Of a DNA stretch of 64,000 bases, positions 8,156 through 16,977 are shown piece by piece (the first letter of the stretch is position 1; each line of letters begins with the position of its first letter). Both the position numbers and the translations under genes were made by a program. This DNA comes from Mangrovicella endophytica (lineage in GTDB: Bacteria > Pseudomonadota > Alphaproteobacteria > Rhizobiales > Rhizobiaceae): assembly GCF_002893625.1 (NCBI RefSeq), contig NZ_PKMZ01000002.1, forward strand, positions 124,001 to 188,000. The letters are read 5' to 3'. The notes under the pieces were generated by a model. It saw only the letters and a program-made list of their open reading frames with translations, was not told where the DNA came from and searched no databases.

Positions 8156-9190
8156 ATGTCGGCGGCGTTGAAGATCGAGGACCAGTCGGGCGATCTGTCG
8201 TCGACCGGTGCTGCGCGTGCGGCGATCCTGCTGCTTGCGATGGGCACCAGCGGCGCAGCCCGCCTGCTGAAGCACCTCACGGCTGAGGAAATCCGTGCGA
8301 TCCGGCAGAGCGCCATGGCGCTCGAGTCGATCTCGCGGGAGGAGCTCGACGAACTCGTCGAGGAGTTCCAGGAAGCGTTCAAGATCGGCCCCGGCCTCAG
8401 CAAGCCCGGCCGTCAGATGAAGGAACTCCTGCAGCAGGCGCTGTCGGAGGAAGAGCTCGCGACCGTTCTCGACGATTCCGACGACGACCAGCCGGTTTTC
8501 GATCTCAGTGCCGGTTCGGTCTGGGACGAGGTGGAAAAGCTCGATCGCGAGGTGCTGGTCACGGCGCTGTCACGGGAGCATCCGCAGGTCGTTGCCGTGC
8601 TGCTCTCCAAGGTCGAGGCGCAGACGGCCGCCGACATCGTCATCAAGTTCCCGTCGGCCTTCCGCAACGAGGTCATGCGGCGCATGCTGGCGGTAAAGCA
8701 GCTTGCCATCCCGGTGCGCCTGCTGTTCGAGACGCATCTGCGGCAGGAACTGCTCGCTTCGCCCGAGAAGGCGGCTGGCGGACGGCATGCGGCGCTTGCC
8801 GACATCGTCAACCGCATGGACAAGGAACAGTCCGACGAGCTCCTGAAGGTGATCGCTGCGACCAAGCCGGCCGACGCGGTGACGCTGCGCAGCCTGCTGT
8901 TCTCCTTCGAGGACGTCATCTACCTGCCGGCCAAGGCTCGCTTCGTCCTGTTCGACGCAGTGCCGACCGATGTGGTCATCCGCGCCCTCAACCGGTCGAA
9001 CGAAGAGATCCGCGAATGCGTCCTTTCGGCGCTCGGCGCCCGCGCCCGCCGCATGGTGGAAGCGGAGCTCGCGCAGAACAACGAGATTCCGGACGCGGAC
9101 ATCAACGCGGCGCGGCGCACCATCGCGACCTCGGCGCTCAGGCTTGCCGGCGAAGGCAAGATCCAGCTCCGCGAGGCGGAGCCGGCCTGA
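8156..9190 (+). CDS. fliG: Flagellar motor switch protein FliG
   Basis: A 344-residue protein of normal length. The N-terminal domain binds FliF (GAARAAILLLAMGTSGAARLL, about 18-38). The middle domain contains the EHPQ-type motif SREHPQVVAVLLSKV (about 139-153). The C-terminal charged-helix domain, about 235-330, includes VIRALNRSNEEIRECVLSAL and ALGARARRMVEAEL; its charged residues contact MotA. FliG converts stator work into torque at the top of the C-ring. It is the last gene of the motA operon, with 109 bases before flhB. Confidence 0.96.
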   Translation: MSAALKIEDQSGDLSSTGAARAAILLLAMGTSGAARLLKHLTAEEIRAIRQSAMALESISREELDELVEEFQEAFKIGPGLSKPGRQMKELLQQALSEEELATVLDDSDDDQPVFDLSAGSVWDEVEKLDREVLVTALSREHPQVVAVLLSKVEAQTAADIVIKFPSAFRNEVMRRMLAVKQLAIPVRLLFETHLRQELLASPEKAAGGRHAALADIVNRMDKEQSDELLKVIAATKPADAVTLRSLLFSFEDVIYLPAKARFVLFDAVPTDVVIRALNRSNEEIRECVLSALGARARRMVEAELAQNNEIPDADINAARRTIATSALRLAGEGKIQLREAEPA

Positions 9191-9299
9191 TAACGCGAGA
9201 ACGGCCCGGCGGCACGCCGTAGCACGCCGCCGTCGATGCCCGCGATCGATGATCGGTCGCGGCGGAAGTTTTCACCCCGTTGGGCGAGGCGTGTAGGCC

Positions 9300-10388
9300 G
9301 TGGCGGCAGACGAGGACCGCGAAAGTAAAACAGAACAGCCGACAGAGAAGAAGATCCGTGACACGGTCGAGAAGGGCAATCTGCCCGTCTCCCGTGAAGC
9401 GCCGATCCTCGCGTCGCTGTTCGCCTCGATGGCCTTTCTCATGTTTCAGGCACGAGAGGGCGCGAGCCGGCTTCTTCTGAGCCTGGAGAACACTTTCGAA
9501 AACCCCAGCCAGTGGGACATCGAGAATGGCGCGGACGCGCTGCATCTCCTGCATATGCTGGGCCTTGAGAGCGGCCGCTTCCTGCTGCCGGCCAGCGCCT
9601 TCTTCCTTGCCGGCGGCATCGTTGCCTCGGTCGCCCAGAATCCGCCGCAGATCAATCTTGAACGCATCGTTCCGAAGTGGTCGAACGTTTCTCCGACATC
9701 CGGTTTCTCCCGCTTGTTCGGGATGCGCGGCCTCGCCGAGTTCGGCAAGGCCGTCTTCAAGTTCGCAACCGTTGGCACCGTCGTTGGTTGGATGCTGGCG
9801 TCAGACTTCCAGACGATGCTGAAAACCATGTGGTCCGATCCAACGCTCCTGCCGGAGCTCATCCTCAAGCTGGCGATGCAGCTCCTGGCGGGCGTCAGCA
9901 TCGCCACGATCGTGCTGGTGGCCGCCGACATCGTGATGTCGCGCGTCTTCTGGCGGCGCGACCTGAAGATGACCAAGCAGGAGATCAAGGAAGAGATGAA
10001 GCAGAGCGAGGGCGACCCGATGGTCAAGGCTCGCCAGCGTCAGATCGCCCGCGATCGTACCCGCAAGCGCATGATGGCCGCGGTGCCGCAGGCAACGCTC
10101 GTCATCGCCAACCCGACGCACTACGCCATCGCCCTGCGCTACCAGCGCGAGGAGGGCGGCGCGCCGCTCGTGGTGGCCAAGGGCACCGATCTGATCGCGC
10201 TGAAGATCCGCGAGATCGCCGAGGCAAATGATATTCCGGTGATCGAGGACAAGCTGCTGGCAAGGTCCATGTATGATCATGTCGAAATCGATCAGATGAT
10301 CCCGCCGCAGTTTTTTAAAGCGGTCGCCGAGATCATCTATTATCTGTACTCCCGTGCGGGAGCCAAGGTTGGGGCGGCAGCGGTCTGA
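9300..10388 (+). CDS. flhB: Flagellar export gate/switch protein FlhB
   Basis: A 362-residue protein starting with GTG at 9300 (reads MAADEDRESKTEQPTEKKIR, the conserved FlhB N-terminus). Four membrane segments (about 30-230) are followed by a cytoplasmic domain. That domain has the self-cleavage motif N271-P-T-H274 within VIANPTHYAIALRY. Cleavage there switches export from rod/hook to filament substrates in concert with FliK. No strong Shine-Dalgarno sits before the GTG, but the conserved N-terminus decides the start. The following unknown gene begins only 2 bases later. Confidence 0.96.
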   Translation: MAADEDRESKTEQPTEKKIRDTVEKGNLPVSREAPILASLFASMAFLMFQAREGASRLLLSLENTFENPSQWDIENGADALHLLHMLGLESGRFLLPASAFFLAGGIVASVAQNPPQINLERIVPKWSNVSPTSGFSRLFGMRGLAEFGKAVFKFATVGTVVGWMLASDFQTMLKTMWSDPTLLPELILKLAMQLLAGVSIATIVLVAADIVMSRVFWRRDLKMTKQEIKEEMKQSEGDPMVKARQRQIARDRTRKRMMAAVPQATLVIANPTHYAIALRYQREEGGAPLVVAKGTDLIALKIREIAEANDIPVIEDKLLARSMYDHVEIDQMIPPQFFKAVAEIIYYLYSRAGAKVGAAAV

Positions 10389-10390
10389 TC

Positions 10391-10834
10391 ATGCTGGATA
10401 TTAGAAACAGGCACACTGCGGCCCGCGAGAAGGCCTTGGCGAACGGCATCAAGGAAGTCGTCGCGGAGCTGCGTCTCGTCGAGGTCGTGGACTACATCGC
10501 CTTCCTTCGCATGAATCACTACGGCAACATCGCCGACCTCGTGCGCTCCTCCAGCGAGCTGCACCTGAAGCCGGGGGCGTTGCGCTTCGCCAACAGCGGC
10601 GACATTCGCCTCAACTGGGGCAGCGTGCCGATCATCGCGCTCGACATGGAGTTCCATTACGAGCCGATCACCGCGCATTTCCGCCTGGAGCTCGGCTCGG
10701 CCAATGCAGCGGTCGACATCTCCTATCTCGTGATCGACAATCCGAGCAGCGATCCCGAGGTCGATACGGCGCGCCTGCAGCGTGCCGTCGGCGAGGCAAG
10801 GCTGCAGCCGACGATGCTGGCCGCCGCCCACTGA
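10391..10834 (+). CDS. Conserved hypothetical protein coupled to flhB
   Basis: A 147-residue soluble protein that I do not recognise. It has no signal peptide or membrane helix. The N-terminal half is mixed helix and strand with EVVAELRLVEVVDYIAFLRM and NHYGNIADLVRSSSELHLKP. The second half is strand-rich (LNWGSVPIIALDMEFHYEPI, ISYLVIDNPSS), resembling a small beta-sandwich. It starts two bases after the flhB stop and ends before a terminator, so it is the last gene of that transcript. Its base composition matches its neighbours. Position suggests a flagellar role, unproven. Confidence 0.7.
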   Translation: MLDIRNRHTAAREKALANGIKEVVAELRLVEVVDYIAFLRMNHYGNIADLVRSSSELHLKPGALRFANSGDIRLNWGSVPIIALDMEFHYEPITAHFRLELGSANAAVDISYLVIDNPSSDPEVDTARLQRAVGEARLQPTMLAAAH

Positions 10835-10871
10835 AGTGCCTGGCGGCTCAGCGCCGCCGTCAACTGTTTCG

Positions 10872-10910
10872 CGCCCGCAGGAGCCAGCCGGTTCCCGCGG
10901 GCGTTTTCTT
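10872..10910 (+). terminator. Rho-independent terminator after the flhB transcript
   Basis: A stem of CGCCCGC (10872-10878) with GCGGGCG (10897-10903), extended inside by GGAGCC/GGTTCC with one mismatch and a 4-base loop, followed by TTTTCTTTG. It separates flhB and its partner from flgB. Confidence 0.85.
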
Positions 10911-11059
10911 TGCGAAGCCTCTGAAAAACAACGACGTGCGACGAAACCGCACAGGCGCGGAACCATCGGGAGTTCCAATCGCGAGCCGAGCTCGAAGGCA
11001 AGTTTCAGACAAGCGGTCAGGCTTAGTTCTCTCCACATGGTTAATGCGGCGAGGATGCC

Positions 11060-11443
11060 ATGGCCGACCAACTTTATCTGATGGGCGTTGCCTCGCGCCG
11101 GGCCGAATGGCTCTCGACGCGCCAGAGCGTCGTTGCCGAGAACGTCGCGAATGCCAACACGCCCGGCTACACCTCGAAGGACATCAAGCCGTTCTCCGAG
11201 GTGATGGAGACGACACGCCTCGAGATGACGACGGGTAATCCGATGCATCTCGTCAGCGGCGACGGGCGCCAGTTCGGCACCGAAAGCAACGAGACCGGCG
11301 GCTGGGATGTCCTTTACTCCGGCAACTCCGTCAGCCTGGAGCAGGAGATGCTGAAGGCGGGTGAGGTGCAGCGCGACTACTCGCTGAACACCAACATCGT
11401 CAAAGCCTTCCAGCGCATGCTCCTCTCCAGCATCAAGGGCTGA
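11060..11443 (+). CDS. flgB: Flagellar proximal rod protein FlgB
   Basis: A 127-residue protein of normal length. The rod signature [20 protein letters not shown] lies at about 26-45, and the C-terminal helix is [20 protein letters not shown]. FlgB polymerises in the proximal rod just above the MS ring. GAGGA lies about 10 bases before the ATG. It begins the operon flgB-flgC-fliE-flgG-flgA-flgI-motE-flgH and must use a promoter in 10911-11059, right after a terminator. Confidence 0.94.
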   Translation: MADQLYLMGVASRRAEWLSTRQSVVAENVANANTPGYTSKDIKPFSEVMETTRLEMTTGNPMHLVSGDGRQFGTESNETGGWDVLYSGNSVSLEQEMLKAGEVQRDYSLNTNIVKAFQRMLLSSIKG

Positions 11444-11448
11444 ACCTG

Positions 11449-11865
11449 ATGTCCGATCCGATCATCTCTTCGCTGAAGATCGCCTCCAGCGGCCTCGAGG
11501 CACAGTCGATGCGCCTGCGCGTCGTGTCCGAGAACATCGCCAACGCGCAGTCGACCGGCGCCACGCCCGGCAGCGATCCGTACCGCCGCAAGACGGTGAC
11601 CTTCGAGAGCGAGCTCGATGCCCTCAGCGGCAGCGAGCTGGTGCGGGTCGGCGACATCGGCACCGACAACACGCCCTTCCGCGTCGAGCATGACCCGGGC
11701 AACCCGGCCGCTGACGCCAACGGCTATGTGAAGATGCCGAACGTCAACACGCTGGTCGAAATGGCCGACATGCGCGAAGCCAACCGGTCCTACGAGGCCA
11801 ACCTTCAGGTGGTGAAGCAGGCTCGCGAGCTGATCACCATGACCATCGATCTCATGAGAGGCTAG
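11449..11865 (+). CDS. flgC: Flagellar proximal rod protein FlgC
   Basis: A 138-residue protein. [20 protein letters not shown] (about 25-44) is the rod signature, and the PYRRK motif follows directly. The C-terminal [20 protein letters not shown] is the standard FlgC ending helix. It assembles with FlgB, FlgF and FliE in the rod. It starts 5 bases after flgB and ends 2 bases before fliE, so it is tightly cotranscribed. Confidence 0.95.
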   Translation: MSDPIISSLKIASSGLEAQSMRLRVVSENIANAQSTGATPGSDPYRRKTVTFESELDALSGSELVRVGDIGTDNTPFRVEHDPGNPAADANGYVKMPNVNTLVEMADMREANRSYEANLQVVKQARELITMTIDLMRG

Positions 11866-11867
11866 CC

Positions 11868-12197
11868 ATGATCCCCGCTATCGGTTCGGCGCTTCCGCGC
11901 CTCGACGTCACCAATGCCGACACGGGCATGTCCGTTGGCGGCAGCCGCTCTGTCGGCGCCGCATCTACCGTCGGCGGCGCAAGCGACTTCAGCAAGGTTT
12001 TGGCCGAGGTCGCGAACGACGCGATCGGCACCATGAAGAACGCCGAAGCCGTCTCGATCCAGGGCGTCAAGGGTCAGACTTCGACCCAGGCCGTGGTGGA
12101 CGCCGTGATGGCCGCCGAGCGCACGCTGCAGACCGCGGTCGTGCTGCGCGACAAGGCCGTCTCCGCCTATCTCGATCTGTCGCGCATGGCGATCTGA
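11868..12197 (+). CDS. fliE: Flagellar MS-ring/rod junction protein FliE
   Basis: A 109-residue protein. The N-terminal third is variable and glycine/serine-rich. The C-terminal two thirds are helical, with FSKVLAEVANDAIGTMKNAE and STQAVVDAVMAAERTLQTAV, the FliE core. FliE is the first exported component and links FliF to the rod. It sits directly after flgC, as in other alphaproteobacteria. Confidence 0.93.
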   Translation: MIPAIGSALPRLDVTNADTGMSVGGSRSVGAASTVGGASDFSKVLAEVANDAIGTMKNAEAVSIQGVKGQTSTQAVVDAVMAAERTLQTAVVLRDKAVSAYLDLSRMAI

Positions 12198-12295
12198 CGC
12201 GCCTTCCATGTCTTAGCCGCTCTGCTGCATCGCAGGGCGGCCACCGGCCTCGCTGATCGTCCGCCGATCACCCAAATCCCCCAAGGATACGTCCC

Positions 12296-13084
12296 ATGAG
12301 AGCACTGGCCATCGCCGCGACCGGCATGAGCGCGCAGCAGACCAATGTCGAGGTGATCGCGAACAACATCGCGAACATCAACACGACCGGCTTCAAGCGC
12401 TCGCGCGCCGAGTTCACCGACCTGCTGTACCAGGTGGAACGTATGCAGGGTCTGCCCGTGCGCGGCGGTGACAACGTCGTGCCGGAAGGCGCCCAGCTCG
12501 GCCTCGGCGTGCGCACCGCGGCGATCCGCTCGGTCCACATCCAGGGCACGCTCGCGCAGACCGGCAACACGCTCGACGTCGCGATCGTCGGCAAGGGCTG
12601 GCTGCAGGTCCAGGGTCCGGGCGGCGAGACGCTCTACACCCGCGACGGTGCGCTCAACACGAACGCCAACGGCCAGCTGGTGACGCTCGATGGCTTTCCC
12701 GTCGATCCCGCGATCACGGTGCCGACCAACTACAAGGACTTGACGATCAATGAGACGGGCGAAGTGTTCGCCCGGATCGATGGTCAGGCCGACCAGCAGT
12801 CGCTCGGCCAGCTGACGCTCGTCACCTTCGCCAACGACGCGGGCCTTGCGGCACAGGGCGGCAACCTCTTCGCCGAAACTACGGCGTCGGGCCAGCCGGT
12901 CGCCGGCGTTCCCGGGGATCCGGGCTTCGGCACGCTGCGCCAGGGCTACCTCGAAGATTCCAACGTCGATCCCGTCAAGGAAATCTCGGAGCTGATCTCG
13001 GCGCAGCGCGCCTACGAGATGAACTCCAAGGTCATCCAGGCCGCCGACGACATGTCCGGCATCGTCTCCAAGGGCCTGCGCTGA
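12296..13084 (+). CDS. flgG: Flagellar distal rod protein FlgG
   Basis: A 262-residue protein, the usual length. It begins [20 protein letters not shown], then [20 protein letters not shown] (about 22-41). The FlgG-specific stretch near residues 45-60 and [20 protein letters not shown] follow, and it ends with [19 protein letters not shown]. It builds the distal rod through the P and L rings. A 98-base gap with no evident terminator separates it from fliE. Confidence 0.96.
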   Translation: MRALAIAATGMSAQQTNVEVIANNIANINTTGFKRSRAEFTDLLYQVERMQGLPVRGGDNVVPEGAQLGLGVRTAAIRSVHIQGTLAQTGNTLDVAIVGKGWLQVQGPGGETLYTRDGALNTNANGQLVTLDGFPVDPAITVPTNYKDLTINETGEVFARIDGQADQQSLGQLTLVTFANDAGLAAQGGNLFAETTASGQPVAGVPGDPGFGTLRQGYLEDSNVDPVKEISELISAQRAYEMNSKVIQAADDMSGIVSKGLR

Positions 13085-13086
13085 TC

Positions 13087-13584
13087 ATGGCCTTCGCCCG
13101 CAAGCACAGGAAAGCCATGCACGCCGCCATCCGCGCGATCGCAGCCGGCGTGCTTGCGGGCGCGCTCTTGGGCCCCATCGCAGCCCGGGCGGCGGACATC
13201 GAGCTGCCGACGCCGCAGGCCGTCATCTATCCCGGCCAGTCGGTGCTCGACAAAGGCGTCGGCTCCAAACGCTTCCGCATCCCCGGCGAACGGCTCACGG
13301 CCTATGCCATCGAAGAGGCGATGCTGAACGGCAAGGTCGCCCGCCGCACGCTGCTGCCGAACAAGCCGATCCTCCTGTCCGACCTGAAGAACCCGGACAT
13401 CGTCAAGGCCGGTGTCGGCACCACGCTCGTCTATCGCGACGGCGGTCTTATCATTACCGGTCCCGCGACACCGCTCCAGTCCGGCGGCGAGGGCGAGACG
13501 ATCCGCGTGCGCAACTCCGACAGCGGCATCGTCGTGACGGGGACGGTCGCAGCCGACGGAACCATCGAGGTCAGCGCCAGATGA
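13087..13584 (+). CDS. flgA: Flagellar P-ring assembly chaperone FlgA
   Basis: A 165-residue secreted protein. A signal peptide occupies about residues 1-36 (twin basic start, long alanine-rich core, cut after AARA). The mature part has the SAF/FlgA domain with RRTLLPNKPILLSDLKNP (about 80-97) and VVTGTVAADGTIEV at the end. FlgA helps FlgI polymerise around the rod in the periplasm. It starts 2 bases after flgG and overlaps flgI by 4 bases. Confidence 0.92.
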   Translation: MAFARKHRKAMHAAIRAIAAGVLAGALLGPIAARAADIELPTPQAVIYPGQSVLDKGVGSKRFRIPGERLTAYAIEEAMLNGKVARRTLLPNKPILLSDLKNPDIVKAGVGTTLVYRDGGLIITGPATPLQSGGEGETIRVRNSDSGIVVTGTVAADGTIEVSAR

Positions 13585-14774
13585 GATCCCGCACGCTCCT
13601 TCTCGGCCTCTGCGGCTGGCTCTTTGCGGCCAGCACCGCGCTGCCAGCCGACATCTCCGCGGTCACCTACACGCGGGCCGCGCCCAATCCGAGCTACAGC
13701 TACGCCGCCTCTCCGGAAGCGCCGCCCCGCACCGGTGGTGTGCGCATCAAGGACATCGTGAGCGTCAAGGGTGTGCGCGACAACCAGCTGGTCGGCTACG
13801 GCCTCGTCATCGGCCTGCAGGGCACCGGCGACAGCCTGCGCAATTCGCCGTTCACCGAGCAGGCGATGCAGTCGATGCTCGACCGCATGGGCGTCAACGT
13901 GCGCTCCAACTCGCCGCGCAGCAAGAACGTCGCGGCCGTGATCGTCACCGCCGAGCTGCCGGCCTTCGTCGGCAAGGGCTCGCGGATCGACGTTACCGTC
14001 TCCTCGCTCGGCGACGCCCAGTCGCTGATGGGCGGTACGCTGGTGATGACGCCACTCTACGGTGCCGACGGCGAGATCTATTCGGTCGCCCAGGGCTCGG
14101 TCGCCGTCACCGGCTTTACCAGCTCCGGCGAAAGCGAGTCGCTGACGCAAGGCGTGCCGACCGCCGGCCGTATCGCCAATGGCGCGCTGGTCGAGCGCGA
14201 GGTGCCGGGCGGCTTCGACGACAGCGTGCTGACCGTTGAGTTGCGCAATCCGGACTATCGCACCGCGATCCGCGTGGTGGACGCGATCAACCGCTTCGCC
14301 GGCGGGCGCTACGGCCGCATGGTGGCGCGCGAACGCGACTTCCGCTCCATCCAGCTGACCAAGCCGACGAAGATCTCCGCGACGCGGTTCATGGCCGAAA
14401 TCGGCGATCTGACCGTGACGCCCGACCAGGCCGCCCGTGTCGTCATCGACGAGCGCACCGGAACGGTGGTGATCGGGCAGGACGTGCAGATCTCGACGGT
14501 CGCGGTCACGCAGGGCAACCTCACCGTGCGCGTCACCGAGATGCCATCCGTATCCCAGCCGGCGCCCTTGTCGAACGGCCGCACGACCGTGACCTCGGAC
14601 ACGGTGGTCGACGCGACCCAGACCGGCGGTAACTTCGCCTTCGTCGGCGGCTCCGACCTCGAGACGGTGGTGCGCGGCCTGAACCGCATCGGCCTCAAGC
14701 CGACCGGCATCATCGCCATCCTCCAGGCAATCAAGACGGCCGGTGCCCTGCAGGCCGACCTCGTGGTGCAGTAA
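13581..14774 (+). CDS. flgI: Flagellar P-ring protein FlgI
   Basis: A 397-residue protein with a signal peptide (about 1-23, ending TALPA). Conserved blocks are RIKDIVSVKGVRDNQLVGYG (about 53-72), NVAAVIVTAELPAF, IDVTVSSLGDAQSLMGGTLV and the ending GLNRIGLKPTGIIAILQAIK. It forms the ring around the rod in the peptidoglycan layer. It overlaps flgA by 4 bases and motE by one base (TAATG). Confidence 0.97.
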   Translation: MRSRTLLLGLCGWLFAASTALPADISAVTYTRAAPNPSYSYAASPEAPPRTGGVRIKDIVSVKGVRDNQLVGYGLVIGLQGTGDSLRNSPFTEQAMQSMLDRMGVNVRSNSPRSKNVAAVIVTAELPAFVGKGSRIDVTVSSLGDAQSLMGGTLVMTPLYGADGEIYSVAQGSVAVTGFTSSGESESLTQGVPTAGRIANGALVEREVPGGFDDSVLTVELRNPDYRTAIRVVDAINRFAGGRYGRMVARERDFRSIQLTKPTKISATRFMAEIGDLTVTPDQAARVVIDERTGTVVIGQDVQISTVAVTQGNLTVRVTEMPSVSQPAPLSNGRTTVTSDTVVDATQTGGNFAFVGGSDLETVVRGLNRIGLKPTGIIAILQAIKTAGALQADLVVQ

Positions 14775-15466
14775 TGACGATGATCACACGCTCCCGCCTC
14801 GTCGATCTCCTGGGCGGCGCCGCATTGGCGGCCGCACTTGCCGTCGGCGCTCCTGCCGCCTTCGCCCAGGACGCGCCGGGCTCGGCCGGCATCGAGGCCG
14901 AGACGGCCGCCCCGGCGGTGATCAACGAGAACGCGGCCGGCGCCGCGCAAGGGCCGGCCAAGCTGGCGCAGCCCTTTGACATCAAGCCGCAGGTGCTGCG
15001 CCGCGTCGGTTCCGACGGAACGGATGCGACGCTCGCCCAGCCGACCGAGGTCGAGAGCTACTGCCTGAACATCGCCGACAAGGTGCAGGACGCGCGCTAC
15101 GCCGCGCAGACCGCGCAGCTGAAGGAGATCGAAGGGCAGATCGATCAGAAGATCGCGGAGCTCGAAGCCAAGCGCCAGGATTTCCAGCGCTGGCTCGAGG
15201 AGCGGCAGAAGTTCCTCGACGCGGCCTCGCCGATCGTCATCGACATCTACGCCAAGATGAAGCCGGACGCAGCCGCCGCCCAGCTGGCCGGCCTCGATCA
15301 GGCGACGGCCGCTTCGGTGCTCGCCAAGCTGAAGACCCGCACGGCGTCCTCGATTCTTGCGGAAATGCCGGCCAAGGCCGCGGCCGATCTTGCCGCCTTG
15401 ATCGTCGCCAAGACCACCGATCCTGACGCCCCGATCGCGGCGCCGAAAGATGGACAACAGTCATGA
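14774..15466 (+). CDS. motE: MotE, periplasmic chaperone for MotC
   Basis: A 230-residue exported protein. The signal peptide ends near residue 31 (AAFAQ). A coiled-coil segment covers about 105-150, and a C-terminal MgtE_N-like helical domain covers about 155-215 (MKPDAAAAQLAGLDQATAAS, ILAEMPAKAAADLAAL). In Sinorhizobium meliloti, MotE is required for stability and folding of the periplasmic motor protein MotC; the same role is likely here because motC is present at 24622. It overlaps flgI by one base and flgH by 4 bases. Confidence 0.88.
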   Translation: MTMITRSRLVDLLGGAALAAALAVGAPAAFAQDAPGSAGIEAETAAPAVINENAAGAAQGPAKLAQPFDIKPQVLRRVGSDGTDATLAQPTEVESYCLNIADKVQDARYAAQTAQLKEIEGQIDQKIAELEAKRQDFQRWLEERQKFLDAASPIVIDIYAKMKPDAAAAQLAGLDQATAASVLAKLKTRTASSILAEMPAKAAADLAALIVAKTTDPDAPIAAPKDGQQS

Positions 15467-16167
15467 GGGCACTCGCGCTCCTGGCGCTGGCACTCCTCGC
15501 CGGCTGCTCGACGACGAAGGACGACTTCCTGCGTGAGCCCAGGCTCTCGCCGGTCGGCTCCGGCGTCTACCAGTACCCGCCGCTGCAGGCGACGCCAGCG
15601 GCCTTCCCGCCCTCCGTTCCCGCTGGCGAGCACTCGCTGTGGACCGATGCGCGGGCGGACTTCTACACCGATCCGCGAGCGCTCAATGTCGGCGACATCG
15701 TCACGGTGAAGATCCGCATCAACGACAAGGCGGCGCTGGCCAACAACACCAAGCGCAACCGCAAGGGCGAGATCGACAACAGCCTCGACTTCAAGGGCTC
15801 GATTGACGGCGAGTCGATCGGCACGCTCGGCGGTTCGCTCGGCGCCAGCAACGAATCGGACATGAAGGGTAGCGGCTCGATCTCGCGCTCGGAATTCCTC
15901 GACCTCTCGGTCGCGGCGGTGGTGACGCAGGAGCTGCCGAACGGCAACCTGTTCATCAGCGGCCAGCAGGAGGTGCGGGTCAACTTCGAGGTGCGCGTGC
16001 TCTCCATCGCCGGCATCATCCGCCCGCGCGACATCCTGCCCAACAACACGATCTTCTACGACAAGATCGCCGAGGCCCGCATCTCCTATGGCGGCCGGGG
16101 CCGCCTGACGGAGGTGCAGCAGCCGGGCTGGGGCCAGCAGATCTACGACATCGTCGCGCCGTACTGA
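15463..16167 (+). CDS. flgH: Flagellar L-ring lipoprotein FlgH
   Basis: A 234-residue lipoprotein. The lipobox LAGC places the lipidated cysteine at residue 15. The core has LWTDARADFYTDPRALNVGD (about 49-68), IVTVKIRINDKAALANNT, LPNGNLFISGQQEVRVNFE and IRPRDILPNNTIFYDKIAEA, all FlgH signatures. It forms the ring in the outer membrane. It overlaps motE by 4 bases and ends the flgB operon unless fliL-fliP are also read through. Confidence 0.96.
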   Translation: MRALALLALALLAGCSTTKDDFLREPRLSPVGSGVYQYPPLQATPAAFPPSVPAGEHSLWTDARADFYTDPRALNVGDIVTVKIRINDKAALANNTKRNRKGEIDNSLDFKGSIDGESIGTLGGSLGASNESDMKGSGSISRSEFLDLSVAAVVTQELPNGNLFISGQQEVRVNFEVRVLSIAGIIRPRDILPNNTIFYDKIAEARISYGGRGRLTEVQQPGWGQQIYDIVAPY

Positions 16168-16190
16168 CCGCCTCATTCGACATGTCGAGC

Positions 16191-16223
16191 GGCGGGCCTT
16201 CAGGGTCCGCCGTTTGCGTTTCC
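16191..16223 (+). terminator. Weak hairpin after flgH
   Basis: GGCGGGCC (16191-16198) pairs with GGTCCGCC (16204-16211) with one G-U pair and a 5-base loop, followed by a poor T stretch (GTTTGCGTTT). It may attenuate rather than stop transcription into fliL. The rest of the 252-base gap to fliL holds no gene; a promoter for fliL-fliP could lie there. Confidence 0.5.
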
Positions 16224-16419
16224 GCGGGGGGCGGCTGGCGACCGTGGAGCAGGGTCCGGAGGTCGCGGCGTTTGGTTCCCTGCAATCCACCACTAACGAT
16301 TTGTTAAGCAAGTCTCGGAACAGGCTGACCCGCTAGTGCTTGGCGCAGGCCCGATGGTGTCCGAGCGGCGATGAGCGCCCCTCCCTTTCGGCCTTTACCC
16401 TTGACCGCAGGGTTCGCCG

Positions 16420-16977
16420 ATGACCGATGTGAACGCTGATATCCTGGCCGCGCTGGCCGGCCCGCCGAAGAAGCAGAGCCCGATGCCGACGATCATCGCG
16501 GTCGTGGTGCTGACGGTGATCGCGGCCGGCGGCGGCGCGCTGATGGGCAAGATGCTCGGCAGCCAGACGGCCGAAGCGCCCGCCGCGGCTGCCGATGCCA
16601 AGCCTGCGGGCGAGGGCGCTGAGACGGCGGCCGAGCCGGCCAAGGCGAAGACCGACGCTTATGGCGGCGACCCCGAGAAGGGTCCACTGGTGATCCTGCC
16701 GCTGCAGCCCGTCATCACCAATGTCTATGCGCCGAACAACACTTATCTGCGCCTGCGCGCCTCGGTGGTGATCCGTTCCAAGGAGACGGAGGAAAGCCCT
16801 GAGCTGCTCGCCCAGCAGATCCAGTCGGACGCGGTGGTGTTCCTGCGAACGGTGCAGCTCGCCCAGATCGAGGGCGCGCGGGGGCTGTTGCACCTGAAGG
16901 AAGACCTGACCGAACGCGCCAAGATGCGCTCGCCGGCGGTCGTCGACTACATCATCCAGGAACTGGTGGCGGAATGA
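16420..16977 (+). CDS. fliL: Flagellar basal body-associated protein FliL
   Basis: A 185-residue single-pass membrane protein. A short cytoplasmic N-terminus precedes a membrane helix at about 23-43 (MPTIIAVVVLTVIAAGGG), an alanine/glutamate-rich linker and the periplasmic FliL domain. That domain has LPLQPVITNVYAPNNTYLRL (about 90-109) and ends VVDYIIQELVAE. FliL forms a stomatin-like ring around the stator and helps it hold load. It overlaps fliP by 4 bases. Confidence 0.92.
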   Translation: MTDVNADILAALAGPPKKQSPMPTIIAVVVLTVIAAGGGALMGKMLGSQTAEAPAAAADAKPAGEGAETAAEPAKAKTDAYGGDPEKGPLVILPLQPVITNVYAPNNTYLRLRASVVIRSKETEESPELLAQQIQSDAVVFLRTVQLAQIEGARGLLHLKEDLTERAKMRSPAVVDYIIQELVAE

